This document shows positions 34,131-43,245 of a DNA stretch of 64,000 nucleotides, piece by piece. Made by a program: the position numbers and the translations under genes. Every line of letters begins with the position of its first letter. The first letter of the stretch is position 1. Under the pieces are notes generated by a model. The model was not told the origin of the DNA and made no database searches. It worked only from the letters and a program-made list of their open reading frames with translations. The DNA comes from Gnetum montanum (lineage: Eukaryota; Streptophyta; Gnetopsida; Gnetales; Gnetaceae), in NCBI GenBank assembly GCA_015680685.1, contig MNCI01017909.1:1543054-1607053 (forward strand), read 5' to 3'.

Positions 34131-35606
34131 TCAAACATCGAGTTCACTGGCAGTTATTAATCCCCTGAGGAGCCCCTCGTACTCTGCCACATTGTTCGTA
34201 TAGGGGAAGGTCAAGCGATAAGCGTGGAGATGCACATCCTCAGGTGATAGCATAATAACCGTGGCAGCACTGCCACCTCTAGCGATTGAAGCTCCGTTGA
34301 AATGCAATGTTGCTTCGGGACCTGTCAAGACAGGGCTTAAACTATGTACATGTTCGTCAGGGAACTCTGGCTCTATAGTCGCCTGATTGTTAATTGGTGA
34401 AGTTATTAACTGGTCAGCTATTGCCTGGCCTTTCGTAGATGATTGGCCAATATAGTGCAGATCGAATTCTGCCATGATAGCCTTCCAACAAGCTATTTTA
34501 CTGCTCTCGTATAGGTTGTGCGTAATGGCCCTAAGAATGTTGTTTTTACAGATGATGTTGACCTTGCTACGGAAAAGATAATGCCTACACTTTTTAAGCA
34601 TGAAAACTAATGCTAGGCAATTATGCTCTACGACGTTGTACCTTGTTTCGTACGCACATAGAGCATGACTCAAGTAGTAGATGGGCACTTCCAACCCATC
34701 TTCCCTCCTTTGACAAAGTAATGCGGATAACGCTATGTTTGAAGTTGTGAGATAAATGTAAAATGGCAAGTCCCTTTGTGGTGGGAAAATCATCAGTAAA
34801 TGTTGCAGTTCTTTTTTTAAGCTGTCAAACGCATGTTGGCAATCATCGGTCCATTCGAAATTAACCCCCTTTTTTAGCAAGTGTTGCATAGGGTGTAGCT
34901 TGTCGGTTAACCTTGAGATGAACCAACGTATAAATTGTAAGCGTCCCTGTAACCCACGTAATTTCTTGAGATCTGTAGGAGGCGTTAATTCGACAATGGC
35001 TTTGACCTTATCAGGGTCAACTCGTATGCCGGTTTCCGACACCACAAACCCTAGCATGCGTCCGATTTTGACTCTGAATATGCACTTCTTTGGGTTAAGC
35101 CGAAGCTCGTATTTGAAGCATCTTTTAAGGACTAATTCCAGGTCTCCTGAATGATCCTTAGACTTTAAAGACTTAACAGCTATATCTTCTACGTAATCAT
35201 TCAGCCTTCCTAGGAGATAATCGTTGAAGATGTATGTCATGGCTCGTTGATACGTTGCTCCGGCATTCTTTAGACCAAAAGGCATCATAGTGTAGCAAAA
35301 GGTGCCCCAGGGTGTCATGAATGTCATAGTCAATTGATGTTCTGCGTTGATTCGAATCTGATTATAGTCTAAAAAACCATCCATAAAGGATAGAAGTGCA
35401 TGCCCAGCTATCGTATCAACTAGCTGGTCGATACTCGGTAGTGGGAAGTTATCCTTGATCGTGGCCTTATTCAAATCCTGGAAGTCTATGCAAATGCGTA
35501 TGCTTCCAGTCTTTTTTGGGACGACTACAATGTTAGATACCCAATCCGAGTAATCGACCGCACAGATGAAACTAGCCTGATACAGTTTAGTGATTTCATC
35601 ATGCAC
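34131..35606 (-). CDS. Reverse transcriptase and tandem RNase H of element E (open segment, 491 aa)
   Basis: RT motifs: NIVVVPKK (25-32), CIDFQDLN (39-46), MMPFGLKNAGATYQ (107-120) and the catalytic box as YVED (138-141), where the D copy has YVDD. The canonical RNase H lies around 280-400 (LPFYIYLTTS.., VEHNCLALVFMLKKCRHYL), followed by the archaic RNase H from about 425 (TLHFNGASIARGG, then NNVAEYEGLLRGL at 471-483). The segment ends at a TGA where D has a Trp codon. Replacing the first Asp of the pair with Glu is expected to cripple polymerisation. Confidence 0.9.
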   Translation of the reverse strand: MHDEITKLYQASFICAVDYSDWVSNIVVVPKKTGSIRICIDFQDLNKATIKDNFPLPSIDQLVDTIAGHALLSFMDGFLDYNQIRINAEHQLTMTFMTPWGTFCYTMMPFGLKNAGATYQRAMTYIFNDYLLGRLNDYVEDIAVKSLKSKDHSGDLELVLKRCFKYELRLNPKKCIFRVKIGRMLGFVVSETGIRVDPDKVKAIVELTPPTDLKKLRGLQGRLQFIRWFISRLTDKLHPMQHLLKKGVNFEWTDDCQHAFDSLKKELQHLLMIFPPQRDLPFYIYLTTSNIALSALLCQRREDGLEVPIYYLSHALCAYETRYNVVEHNCLALVFMLKKCRHYLFRSKVNIICKNNILRAITHNLYESSKIACWKAIMAEFDLHYIGQSSTKGQAIADQLITSPINNQATIEPEFPDEHVHSLSPVLTGPEATLHFNGASIARGGSAATVIMLSPEDVHLHAYRLTFPYTNNVAEYEGLLRGLITASELDV

Positions 35607-36053
35607 GGCTAGCGTGATCTCTAGCTTGATTTTGCGTGCCTTTTGCCTAACTGCTTTAATCTACGGATCTAAGATGATGTTATGCTGGATTAACCTGGGA
35701 TCTAATCTAGGCATATCCTCGTACGACCATGCAAAGATAGTAATGTTGTCTTGCAGGACCTGTTTTATAGCATCGTGCGTTTTTTGGTCTAATAAAGAAC
35801 TGACTTTAAGAGTTTTGGCTTCAGCCCTATGCGTAATGATAGAGACCTCACTGAGGGGGTCTTCGATTATGTCTCCAGCCTCCAGGTCTAGCGTACGCGT
35901 CAACTGTTCTGGCCATTCTAGGTACGTCTTCGACGTGGCTATGGTTACGTCTTCTAAAGGGGGGTTAATGTCTACTAGCGTGGAGTCAAATTGCCTAACT
36001 ACTTTCCCGTATGGGCCCGTCAAAGTTAGAGGTGCTGAAAATGTTGCGTCCAT

Positions 36054-36454
36054 TTGCCGTCTGCCCTGCAAAACCACAAAGTGCGTAAATAATCAGGAGA
36101 AAGATGACATAGTGTTGTCAAACATGGAAAGTTAATTGAAGTTCGAAATTGTAAACAGGCTGTAATCAATGCTACCCGATTATGAGGCGATAAGATGTGG
36201 TAGTTTAACGTCATTTCCGACAGTGGTGCATGCGATATCAGCCACATTAATATCTTGATTTTTGGGTTCCGTTTTAGGAAAGTCCCACTGAAATCGGATA
36301 TCAAGTCGGTGATTCTCGCATATAAGTAAGTAGTTTTTGATGAGGACAGGCTGTTGGCTATTGTGAACTCGAATTTGTAGCTATTGCTGAGCGAGAGAAG
36401 GAAGAGCAGAGGGTTAGAGCGTGTGATTTTGCGAAGATTTGCAAGTGTTAAACT
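36054..36454. other. Divergent spacer between pol and antisense gene of E
   Basis: Holds the minus-strand acceptor TTTTGCAG at about 36064-36071 after a pyrimidine-rich run. It also has one palindromic unit, GTAGTTTAACGTCATTTCCGAC (36190-36225), and a weak plus-strand TATA-like catataagta near 36320 that could serve the antisense gene. Confidence 0.5.
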
Positions 36455-38890
36455 ATGAAAAATTCTGAAACTATTGTAATGGCACCAAAAATAAAAATGA
36501 AGAATGCAAAACTAGCCAAAATCGATGAGGTGCAAGAAAATCAGGAGCGTGTTTTGCAGGCGGTGGTCGATGTTCGTGATCCTACGCCTTTGAATCGGTA
36601 GGTCATTCCTTACATGCTTATGTTTGTTTTAATGTCTACTTTTCGTGGTATCTTTTGCGTGAATGTGGATTTCAAATTGTGGACCTCGGGTTAATGCGAG
36701 GGTTTGATGGGGTTGCGTCTACCGCCGTTGTCAGGGACAAACCTTGCGTTATTGCAAGGGTTTGGGCGATTTCGGCCTGGATAACTAGGTGTAGCAAGTT
36801 TTTTGTATTAGTCATGCAAATGTAAATGTAGGTGTTAATGTATGTATTGGGTTTTCTGTACAGTGTTACGCTAAAGCCTGTTCTAATTGTTTTGGATATT
36901 GTCGGGGTTTTATGTTGTATAAACCCCATCGTCCCCAATGTCCCTCCCCCGCAAACGCGGTTGCAAGGGAAGGTCATATGGTTTCGACGGGGTGCGCTGG
37001 AGTTTCTGCAATTCTTTCTGCGCAACTACAACATCATTGTGTGGTCTGATTTATCTGGTGACATCGCCGGTGCCCTTTTAGAGCACCTATTGGTGGGTTC
37101 TGCACAAGATATTCTGGCCTTTTTGACAGACGGGGCCATCGATACGGGTCATCCCGAGGACCGAGAACTTAGCGCCTGGGGCTTAAGGAGCTTAAACTGG
37201 ATCTGGGAAATGGCTTAGTTCAGTTGTTATCATGCATATAACACACTGTTCATGGCTCGCCATGTCTCGACCTATTTCCAGAACGCACAAGGCACGATGT
37301 ACTACGCAGGTGGGTAAGCGAATTTTATTAACTGTCTATTTTTGTTGTTGTTATATGTCTGTTATCGATGTGAAATGTAAGAGAAGCCTAGGTTGTATGG
37401 TACAAGTTTTTTATTCATGACAATAGGTTAGTCGGAAATGGAGATGCGTTATCATGGGCTGAAACAGCAATAATGGCATTTACCTCAACTAGCAACGTGC
37501 GCGCTGGTGTTATAGGGCAGATTGGCTTTGACATGCATGAGTACCCCACCCACTATGCTAGGGCTTTTGAGAATTGCCAGAGACTCGGGTGGCTGCATGA
37601 TGACTGGACCTTAGATCCACCCCTTACCATTGAGGACGTGCAGAGGAACCTTCCACCATTTCCCTTGTCATTTGGACTTGGTAAGGCTGTTGTGTATCGA
37701 TTATTGCGTAATATAGTTGTAAATTGTGAGCGTTGCATAATAGTGTTTCAGTTTGACTTGTGTTTTATGTTGTTCAGTTAGGAAATCCTGGGAGATTACC
37801 CTTACGATTTCTGGATGCGAGACGAGCACCGTCCTCTTCCACTACAGTGACATCAAGGATGCACAGTGCTGGCTCGGCCACTCGGCGGCCCCAGTCGCGG
37901 TGACCACCAAGATCCGAGCAGCAGGGCTAATGCATCTATTTTTAGCTGCAACTCCTAATGTCCCCACCAGTGAAATGCTAACCCTAGTCAACTCCTTCAA
38001 CGAAAAGATAGAGCGTTTTTGCACGCGCGTACACAACATACACGTGAGCTTTAACATTGACGCTCAGCTCTTCATGGAACTATTTGGCATCCCCTCGGAC
38101 AGCCTTCCCGTAAGTGAGAAGGCGAAGAGGAGCCTCAACTTCCAGGAGTGGCTGAAGGAGTGGGTAAGGGTCCCGAAGGAGACTAAAGGGTTTCCTTGCG
38201 AAAGATTCCAGATGGGCATTGCCAAGACACTTTATCCCCTTTTCCGGGCCCGGACTTTCCCCAAAACTCTCTCTCAAGGGAAGTTCTTTTCTGTAGAACA
38301 GACCCGTATTATGCAGGAGGTTCTGGAAGAGGGGACCCAATTCAATTGGGCAAGCTATTTCGCTAAGGGGCTGCGCAACGAGATGATCAAGCTTTGCAAG
38401 AAGCTTGAGTCTCATTTTAATGTGCATTACGCATTCTTCATAGCTTGCCTTCGGCGTTTTGCTGAGTTTCTGTTCGTCCAAAGGAATGGGATCTGGGTGC
38501 AGCAAGACCAAGGCCAGCTCTCTAGACCTTGGATTACCCATATCCTCAGCACCACCCATGGGCAGGATCCACCGAAAGGGATCGGGGAGTCATTGTCTAT
38601 AACGACCAAGGGTTTGGCAGCGCCCCAAGTGCGAGGCCTCGACAGCGTAGGCGGGATAATGCCTACTTACACCGGCGATGCCTCGCGAGGGAAATGCCTG
38701 GCGGAAGAAATTGTAGAACCTGCAGCTCGGCGTAAAAGGCTCCATATAGCCGAGGCCCTTGGGAGTGACGTAGGCCGAACTGTGACGGTCAAAGTTCAAT
38801 GGAGTAAGCCTCTGCCTGGTAAGCATGAAGGAATTGTATTACGCAATGTTTGTTTAGATGGTGTAGTGAAGTATTGTTTTAGGAATGACT
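36455..38890 (+). pseudogene. Antisense accessory gene of element E (FCP1-like N-half, transposon-protein C-half)
   Basis: Exons: 36455-36597 (Lys-rich), 36864-37313 (450 bp), 37427-37680, and 37778-38818 or read through to the TGA at 38888-38890. Donors GTAGGT, GTAAGC, GTAAGG and GTAAGC; acceptors tacag, aatag and ttcag. Phases (2, 2, 1) match D. Exon 2 reads LKPVLIVLDIVGVL, RRGALEFLQFFL, IIVWSDLS, DTG.. and NTLF.., the order of FCP1/NIF HAD phosphatases. The first Asp is kept and the second acidic residue is Val. Exon 3 has GWLHDDW. Exon 4 has LMELFGIPSDSLP, CLRRFAEFLFVQ and the basic ARRKRL. One TAG interrupts exon 2 and a small frame slip lies near 37850. D's exons 5-8 are absent. Function unknown; perhaps an accessory factor or an antisense regulator. 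Confidence 0.72.
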
Positions 38891-39024
38891 GAAAAGACGC
38901 GTTATAAGACCTGGTGGATGTTTCAAATGTCAATTATTTTGTCTCATTTTTTTTGACTTTTATGCTTTTATCTGGACAGCGTGAACGTAATTATTAAGGA
39001 TGGTGGCTAAGTTATAATGATAGA

Positions 39025-39140
39025 ATGCAATGGCTAGTTTAAAGCCATCGCGGGCCGTCACATGATTCTGCGTAACCTAGCGACTAGTTTAAGGCCATTG
39101 CAGACCATAACTAGTTTAAGGCCGTTGCGGGCCATAACTA
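39025..39140. repeat. GGCC-type palindromic units between antisense gene and protease (element E)
   Basis: Three to four units TAGTTTAA(A/G)GCC(A/G)T(C/T)GCGGGCC. One reads GCCATTGCAGACC, an intermediate form. The location equals A's array at 535-880. Positions 39141-39353 are AT-rich with no gene. Confidence 0.75.
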
Positions 39141-39467
39141 GCGTAGATGACAGTAGTACATAATCTTGCGTAATTATGATAAAATGATGTGAAAGCGTAA
39201 ATAGCATGAGCATGGTAAATCAAATAGCATAAGTAATGACAAGCGTAAACACCAAAAGCAAATGTAGCGTAAAAATGTATGGAACAAAAGAAATGGCTAA
39301 GTACAAGGTGCGATAACTTGCCAAAATATGATAACGTACGCAAAGACCATCATTCAACCATTAATGCGCAATTGTTTCTTAATGGCCTTTACGTTAAGTG
39401 TTGTGTAAGGGTGAGGAGACTTATGGTTTGACTCCTCTACGCTGCCATCCAGAAATGGCAGGTTGGC

Positions 39468-40166
39468 CTAAGCTAGACCATCATCATTGCTGTCAGTGTG
39501 TTGAGGGATCTGGAGACGGGTTTGATCATCAGTCATTTCTATCTCTGAACCCCGTTCTTCTTCAATGTTATTGACAGTCGTGGGGGTGACTTTGTCACCG
39601 CGTATCACAACCTCCCCTCCGGCATAGGGAAGGTGTATCTCTTGGTGTATCGGTGACGAAACCGCTCTCAGCTGGGCTAACCATGACCTCCCCAAGATCA
39701 GGTTGAATCCTGGCATCTCCTCGATGACTAAGAAAGTGGCCTCTATTGGGAATTGATCCCTCGCCACAAACTCAGTACACACCATCCCCTTAACTTGAAC
39801 CCGTGCCCCGTTGAACGATTTTACGCAAGCCTTCGTCATGGGTGTGATCTGGTCGACCAGACCCAACCTATCCACGATGGAATAGGGAATGACGTTGGTA
39901 GCTGCGCCATCGTCTACGTGCACTCTCCGGATCCAGTATTGATCGACCCGGATGGTGATAAACATAGGTTCAGTTGTGACCTGACCTTTCTCAAGATCAT
40001 CTTTGATAGACTCATCGTGGAAGGTCAGCAAGGTAGGCGTAGGTTGCTCAGTTTCGGAAGGAAACATGACAGCATGTATCGCTTCCTCCTCCGCTGGCAA
40101 GCTTTCATCCACTGATATGGATGTCAGCATGCGAACCATAGCCTCATGGTGCTCTTGAGACGTCAT
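39468..40166 (-). CDS. Aspartic protease of element E (open segment, 232 aa)
   Basis: Active site VHVDDGAATNVIPYSIV (DDG at 85-87), GMVCTEFVARDQFP, then FNLILGRSWLAQL (ILGR at 157-160) and SPIHQEIHLPYAGGEVVI. This is the retropepsin fold order. The opening MTSQEHHEAMVRMLTSI block is shared with C, D and F. It is preceded by a stop where the others have Gln or Trp. Complete enough to be the reference protease of this family in the window. Confidence 0.88.
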   Translation of the reverse strand: MTSQEHHEAMVRMLTSISVDESLPAEEEAIHAVMFPSETEQPTPTLLTFHDESIKDDLEKGQVTTEPMFITIRVDQYWIRRVHVDDGAATNVIPYSIVDRLGLVDQITPMTKACVKSFNGARVQVKGMVCTEFVARDQFPIEATFLVIEEMPGFNLILGRSWLAQLRAVSSPIHQEIHLPYAGGEVVIRGDKVTPTTVNNIEEERGSEIEMTDDQTRLQIPQHTDSNDDGLA

Positions 40167-40385
40167 AAGTAGGTCATAAAGGCTCAGGGTTATGTTTTTT
40201 TGTTTAAGAGCCTATTTAACTTGCGTAAATGCGTCGGGGAGGTCCTTCTCTCGGCTGGGTTGTTTATCCCCTTTTTCCTCTTCCATTCGGCCCAAGAGAC
40301 GGATCTCCCGAGGTAGAGCAGTGTCAGTCAGGGGGCTGTTCTTTTTCTTGCCAAGAGAAGGCGGTTGCGTTTCTACACCTTTATC

Positions 40386-41159
40386 CTACCCCTGAGGTAC
40401 AGGCGAAGGCACAGAGGCCAGGGGCCTAGGCTTAGGGAAGCTAAGCGAAGAATGGTCTTTCGTTGCGTTAACTGATGTGTTCTCTCCCTTTCGTTTGGGA
40501 GGTGATGGTGGACTTTTTTGGTTGGAGGTCTGCCCCTGCGTGAGAGGAGTAGCCTGTGGTTTTGGCGCCCTGATAATGAAGGGAGCTTTAGGCGTGGGTG
40601 CGGGTGAGGCCGCGGCTTGACTGTTGCTGCGTGACTGAGGGTGTATCTGAGAAGGTGTCCGTATAATGAAGGGCGGCCTCGAGGCCCCACTAGCTGCCGA
40701 TGAAATGGTTGGCCCCCTTTGTGAGCTGGCAGGGACACGCAAAACAATAGGTTGTTTTGGCGGTTCCCTCCTCTCACTATCTGTACTTACCACAGTGATT
40801 GTATAAGGATCATCGTTTGCGTTCAACGGGTCCTTATACACGTGCAATGTTTGGTTTTCTGGACGCGTCGGGTTGCTGCTGTCTAACTTGAGTGAACCAT
40901 CATCCAGCATACGTTGAATTTCATCTTTCAACACCCAACAGTAATCCATATCGTGACCACACAGCTGGTGGTAGTCACAGAAACGGTCTAGCCTGAAAGA
41001 TCTCGGAACTGGTGGTTCGTTAGGTAAGGCTAAAGAAGGGTTCTTCAGCAGTTCACAATGATGTTTGTGACGCTTCAGAGCTTCCTCCGACACCTTCTTA
41101 GGTTGAATGTGCCCTGCCCCTAATAGTTGTTTCAGCAGTTCGGAATGCTTTACAAGCAA
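40386..41159 (-). CDS. Nucleocapsid-like C-terminal gag of element E (open segment, 257 aa)
   Basis: FCDYHQLCGHDMDYC near residues 62-76 gives C-x2-H-x4-H-x4-C, the zinc-knuckle variant of Tat elements, followed by WVLKDEIQRML. The rest is Pro/Ser/Thr/Lys-rich with repeated PFIIR(A/T)P motifs. It would bind and package RNA. Confidence 0.8.
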   Translation of the reverse strand: MLVKHSELLKQLLGAGHIQPKKVSEEALKRHKHHCELLKNPSLALPNEPPVPRSFRLDRFCDYHQLCGHDMDYCWVLKDEIQRMLDDGSLKLDSSNPTRPENQTLHVYKDPLNANDDPYTITVVSTDSERREPPKQPIVLRVPASSQRGPTISSAASGASRPPFIIRTPSQIHPQSRSNSQAAASPAPTPKAPFIIRAPKPQATPLTQGQTSNQKSPPSPPKRKGENTSVNATKDHSSLSFPKPRPLASVPSPVPQG

Positions 41160-41376
41160 TGCCGTGTACTTTGAGCAATCCTTACGCTCAAAGTTTGGCT
41201 TAGGCTGGGGGGCCCTTTAGGGGCAGTTGTGTCTTGGCTGGTGCTGGCACCAGTCGTGGTTTCAGGAGGCACCATGGATGCCTTCTTGTTCTTAGTCTTT
41301 GTACCCTTAGTCATTGCAGCTACTGTCGTTGTCGCTGCTTTACCTTTGTCTTTGTTCTTGTTGTGTGCGTTCCTGT

Positions 41377-41490
41377 NNNNNNNNNNNNNNNNNNNNNNNN
41401 NNNNNNNNNNNNNNNNNNNNNNNNNNNNNNNNNNNNNNNNNNNNNNNNNNNNNNNNNNNNNNNNNNNNNNNNNNNNNNNNNNNNNNNNNN
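41377..41490. other. Assembly gap (114 N) in gag of E
   Basis: Run of N inside the gag core. The gag of C shows what normally lies here (the end of the capsid-like domain). True gap length is unknown. Confidence 0.98.
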
Positions 41491-41775
41491 ATCCAATGTG
41501 ACTTCCAGTTTCAAGTTGCATTTGAAGCGGGTCACAAATTGGGTCAGCAGCTCTTCCAAGGTTGAGATGGAAGAGCGTGGGAGGACTCGGTACCAATCCA
41601 AAGCTTTCCCTATTAAAGACATTGCAAAGACTCGGATGATGGTGTGTGGCCACTGTTGCAACAACAAGGACTCAGACCTAAATGTGACCAAGTGAGCGTT
41701 GGGATCTCCCTCCCCATTGTACTTGGTAAAATGAGGCAGAGACATCCCTGGCGGCAATGATAGCATAGGGACCAC
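41491..41775 (-). CDS. Gag core domain of element E (open segment up to the gap)
   Basis: Contains LPPGMSLPHFTKYNGEGDPN, then LLLQQWPHTII, GKALDWYRVLP and LEELLTQFVTRFK. This is the retrotransposon gag (capsid) signature found in all copies here. The QQ pair is TAG TAA in element F. Confidence 0.85.
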
Positions 41776-43002
41776 TGGACTAATCGGATCATCCTGGTAA
41801 AAGTCTATGATCTGAATAGTATCAGAACCAGTAGCTTTGAGGCATCGAACCTCCTCGGTGAGAGTCTATATAAGCTGGAAGGCCTGGTCCAGACCTGTTG
41901 ATGGAGGTGTCTGTGCAGAAGGCATAGGAGGTTGGACTTGGAGGGCGGCGCTAGGGAACGAAAACGATGGGAGAGGTTGGTTGGCTGCTTGTGGGACGAG
42001 GATCCCTGCAGGCGGAGCGGCCCATGAAGACCACCATCCACTGGTTTGCGAAGAGGGGTTAGCCGTCGCCTGCTACATGAGATAAGGATAGACATACTGC
42101 GGGACCACCTGTGGAGCTTGCGTTACGGATGCAACGGAGGGTTTCACACCATACAACGCAGACTGGTTATGTTGCGCCGTCGGGTTGGGCCACTGACTTG
42201 GGGCAGGCTGTTGGATGTATGTTTGTGGCTGAACAGCTGTGGTGATCTGTTGAGTTGGAGGGGGTGGGGATGGTAAAATCTACGCTAGGTAAGTTGTTGA
42301 TATGGTGTGAGGTTGTATCTGAGGGATGAAATGGGGCGCGGTGGTCATCGGGACCACCAATGGGATGCTAAGTACCCACGGTGACGAAACTGACCCCACG
42401 TTACTATGAGGTATTTATACTTGCAGCCCAGACGGCTGCGCGATGGGCTACGGCATGGCAGGGAAATGCATCTGCACTGTCATGGTTGGGTCAAGAGGAG
42501 CGGCCTCTCCATTGAAAGGAAACAAGGGATTTATGTACGTTTAGGGGCTCAGAGTATGGAACAAATGTTCCGACTAGGCTACCAATTCATCCTCTTCCTC
42601 TTCCCCATGCTAGGGCTCCAACATAGCCCATGAAGCCTGGCCTTTGGCCATGACCAACTGTGTGATAAGTTCATGTTGATGTTCAGTCAAGGGAATAATG
42701 TCGTAAGCTGTTGGCTTGAAATCATGGCCCCCTCGGTGGACCACCTCAAAGTTTCGTTTCACTTCGACTTCAGCTCGACTAAGAGCCAGCTTCACCTGGA
42801 TCTTAACACATATAAATTTGTATTCTTCAGGGGTTATGACCATGAAGACGAGCTCTTTTCCCTGAAGTCTCAATGATCGGTGCAATGGCCCTTGAGATCC
42901 TGTTGCGCCAGGAGCTGGTCTGGTGACCGCGATAGGGTTCATAGATGTGGCACCCAAATCAGCAGGGACCATGGCAGTTGTGGTCATGTACAAGGAATCC
43001 AT

Positions 43003-43245
43003 TGAGCTATGAGATTAACGATAACTGGTATTCAGATCTAAGAAATGGGTGGCAACAAAAACACGAATAGGCTTTCTACCCTGTAGGATTCCAAAGAAAT
43101 CGTCCTTGTGACCGATCTACACCACACGATTTGCCATAAACTTCCTTAGAGGTATTACGTCTACGGTTTAGGGTATGGATCGCTAACAGGGCTACCCGAA
43201 ATATTCGGATCAGAGGTTCAAACCCTCCTTCTAGCGCCAGAAAAC
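43003..43245 (-). other. 5' UTR and primer-binding site of element E
   Basis: PBS at 43223-43239 (minus-strand TGGCGCTAGAAGGAGGG), 6 nt inside the 5' LTR. The UTR is short and aligns with A's 5' UTR (48300-48490) and, in opposite orientation, with F's (59628-59780). Confidence 0.8.

Larger units (their letters stand above)
32586..36053 (-). pseudogene. pol (RT-RNase H-aRNase H-integrase) of element E
   Basis: The ATG at 36053 (MDATFSAPLTL) lies 11 nt after a good acceptor, TTTTGCAG. The frame is continuous to TGA/TAG-type stops only: near 35658 (after IILDP), 34131-34133, 34089-34091, about 34016 and 33300-33302. No frameshift was found. Order: linker, RT (35606-34780), RNase H, archaic RNase H with NNVAEYEGLLRGL, bridge with HVPRTDNTLADALATLAL, integrase (33755-32586) ending NHVYLKRYYI. 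Two RNase H domains are the mark of the Tat lineage. It makes and integrates element cDNA, but the stops and the altered YVED box make it inactive. Confidence 0.9.
39354..43002 (-). pseudogene. gag-protease of element E
   Basis: The start is the ATG at 43002 (MDSLYMTTTAM). Gag N-domain with EEYKFICVKIQVKL and GGHDFKPTAYDIIPL (42850-42680), a long Pro/Gln-rich linker (42600-41830), gag core (41775-41495), an assembly gap, Lys-rich patch, CX2H knuckle (about 40950), Pro-rich linker and protease (40166-39468). The frame continues after a TAG near 39468 (TGG in sister copies) through ANLPF to a natural stop TGA at 39354. At least six more stops fall at sites where other copies have Gln. It would encode capsid, nucleocapsid and protease. 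Confidence 0.88.

Noticed and set aside
43140-43239. A tRNA-Ser-like 3' half (GCTAA, a CCGAA/TTCGG hairpin, GAGGTTCAAACCCTC) ahead of E's LTR, suggesting capture of the tRNA primer
   Set aside because: The stretch aligns with ordinary 5' UTR of A (48400-48490), where the T-arm-like part is not conserved. The anticodon stem does not pair and U33 is missing. Only the 17-nt PBS is supported.
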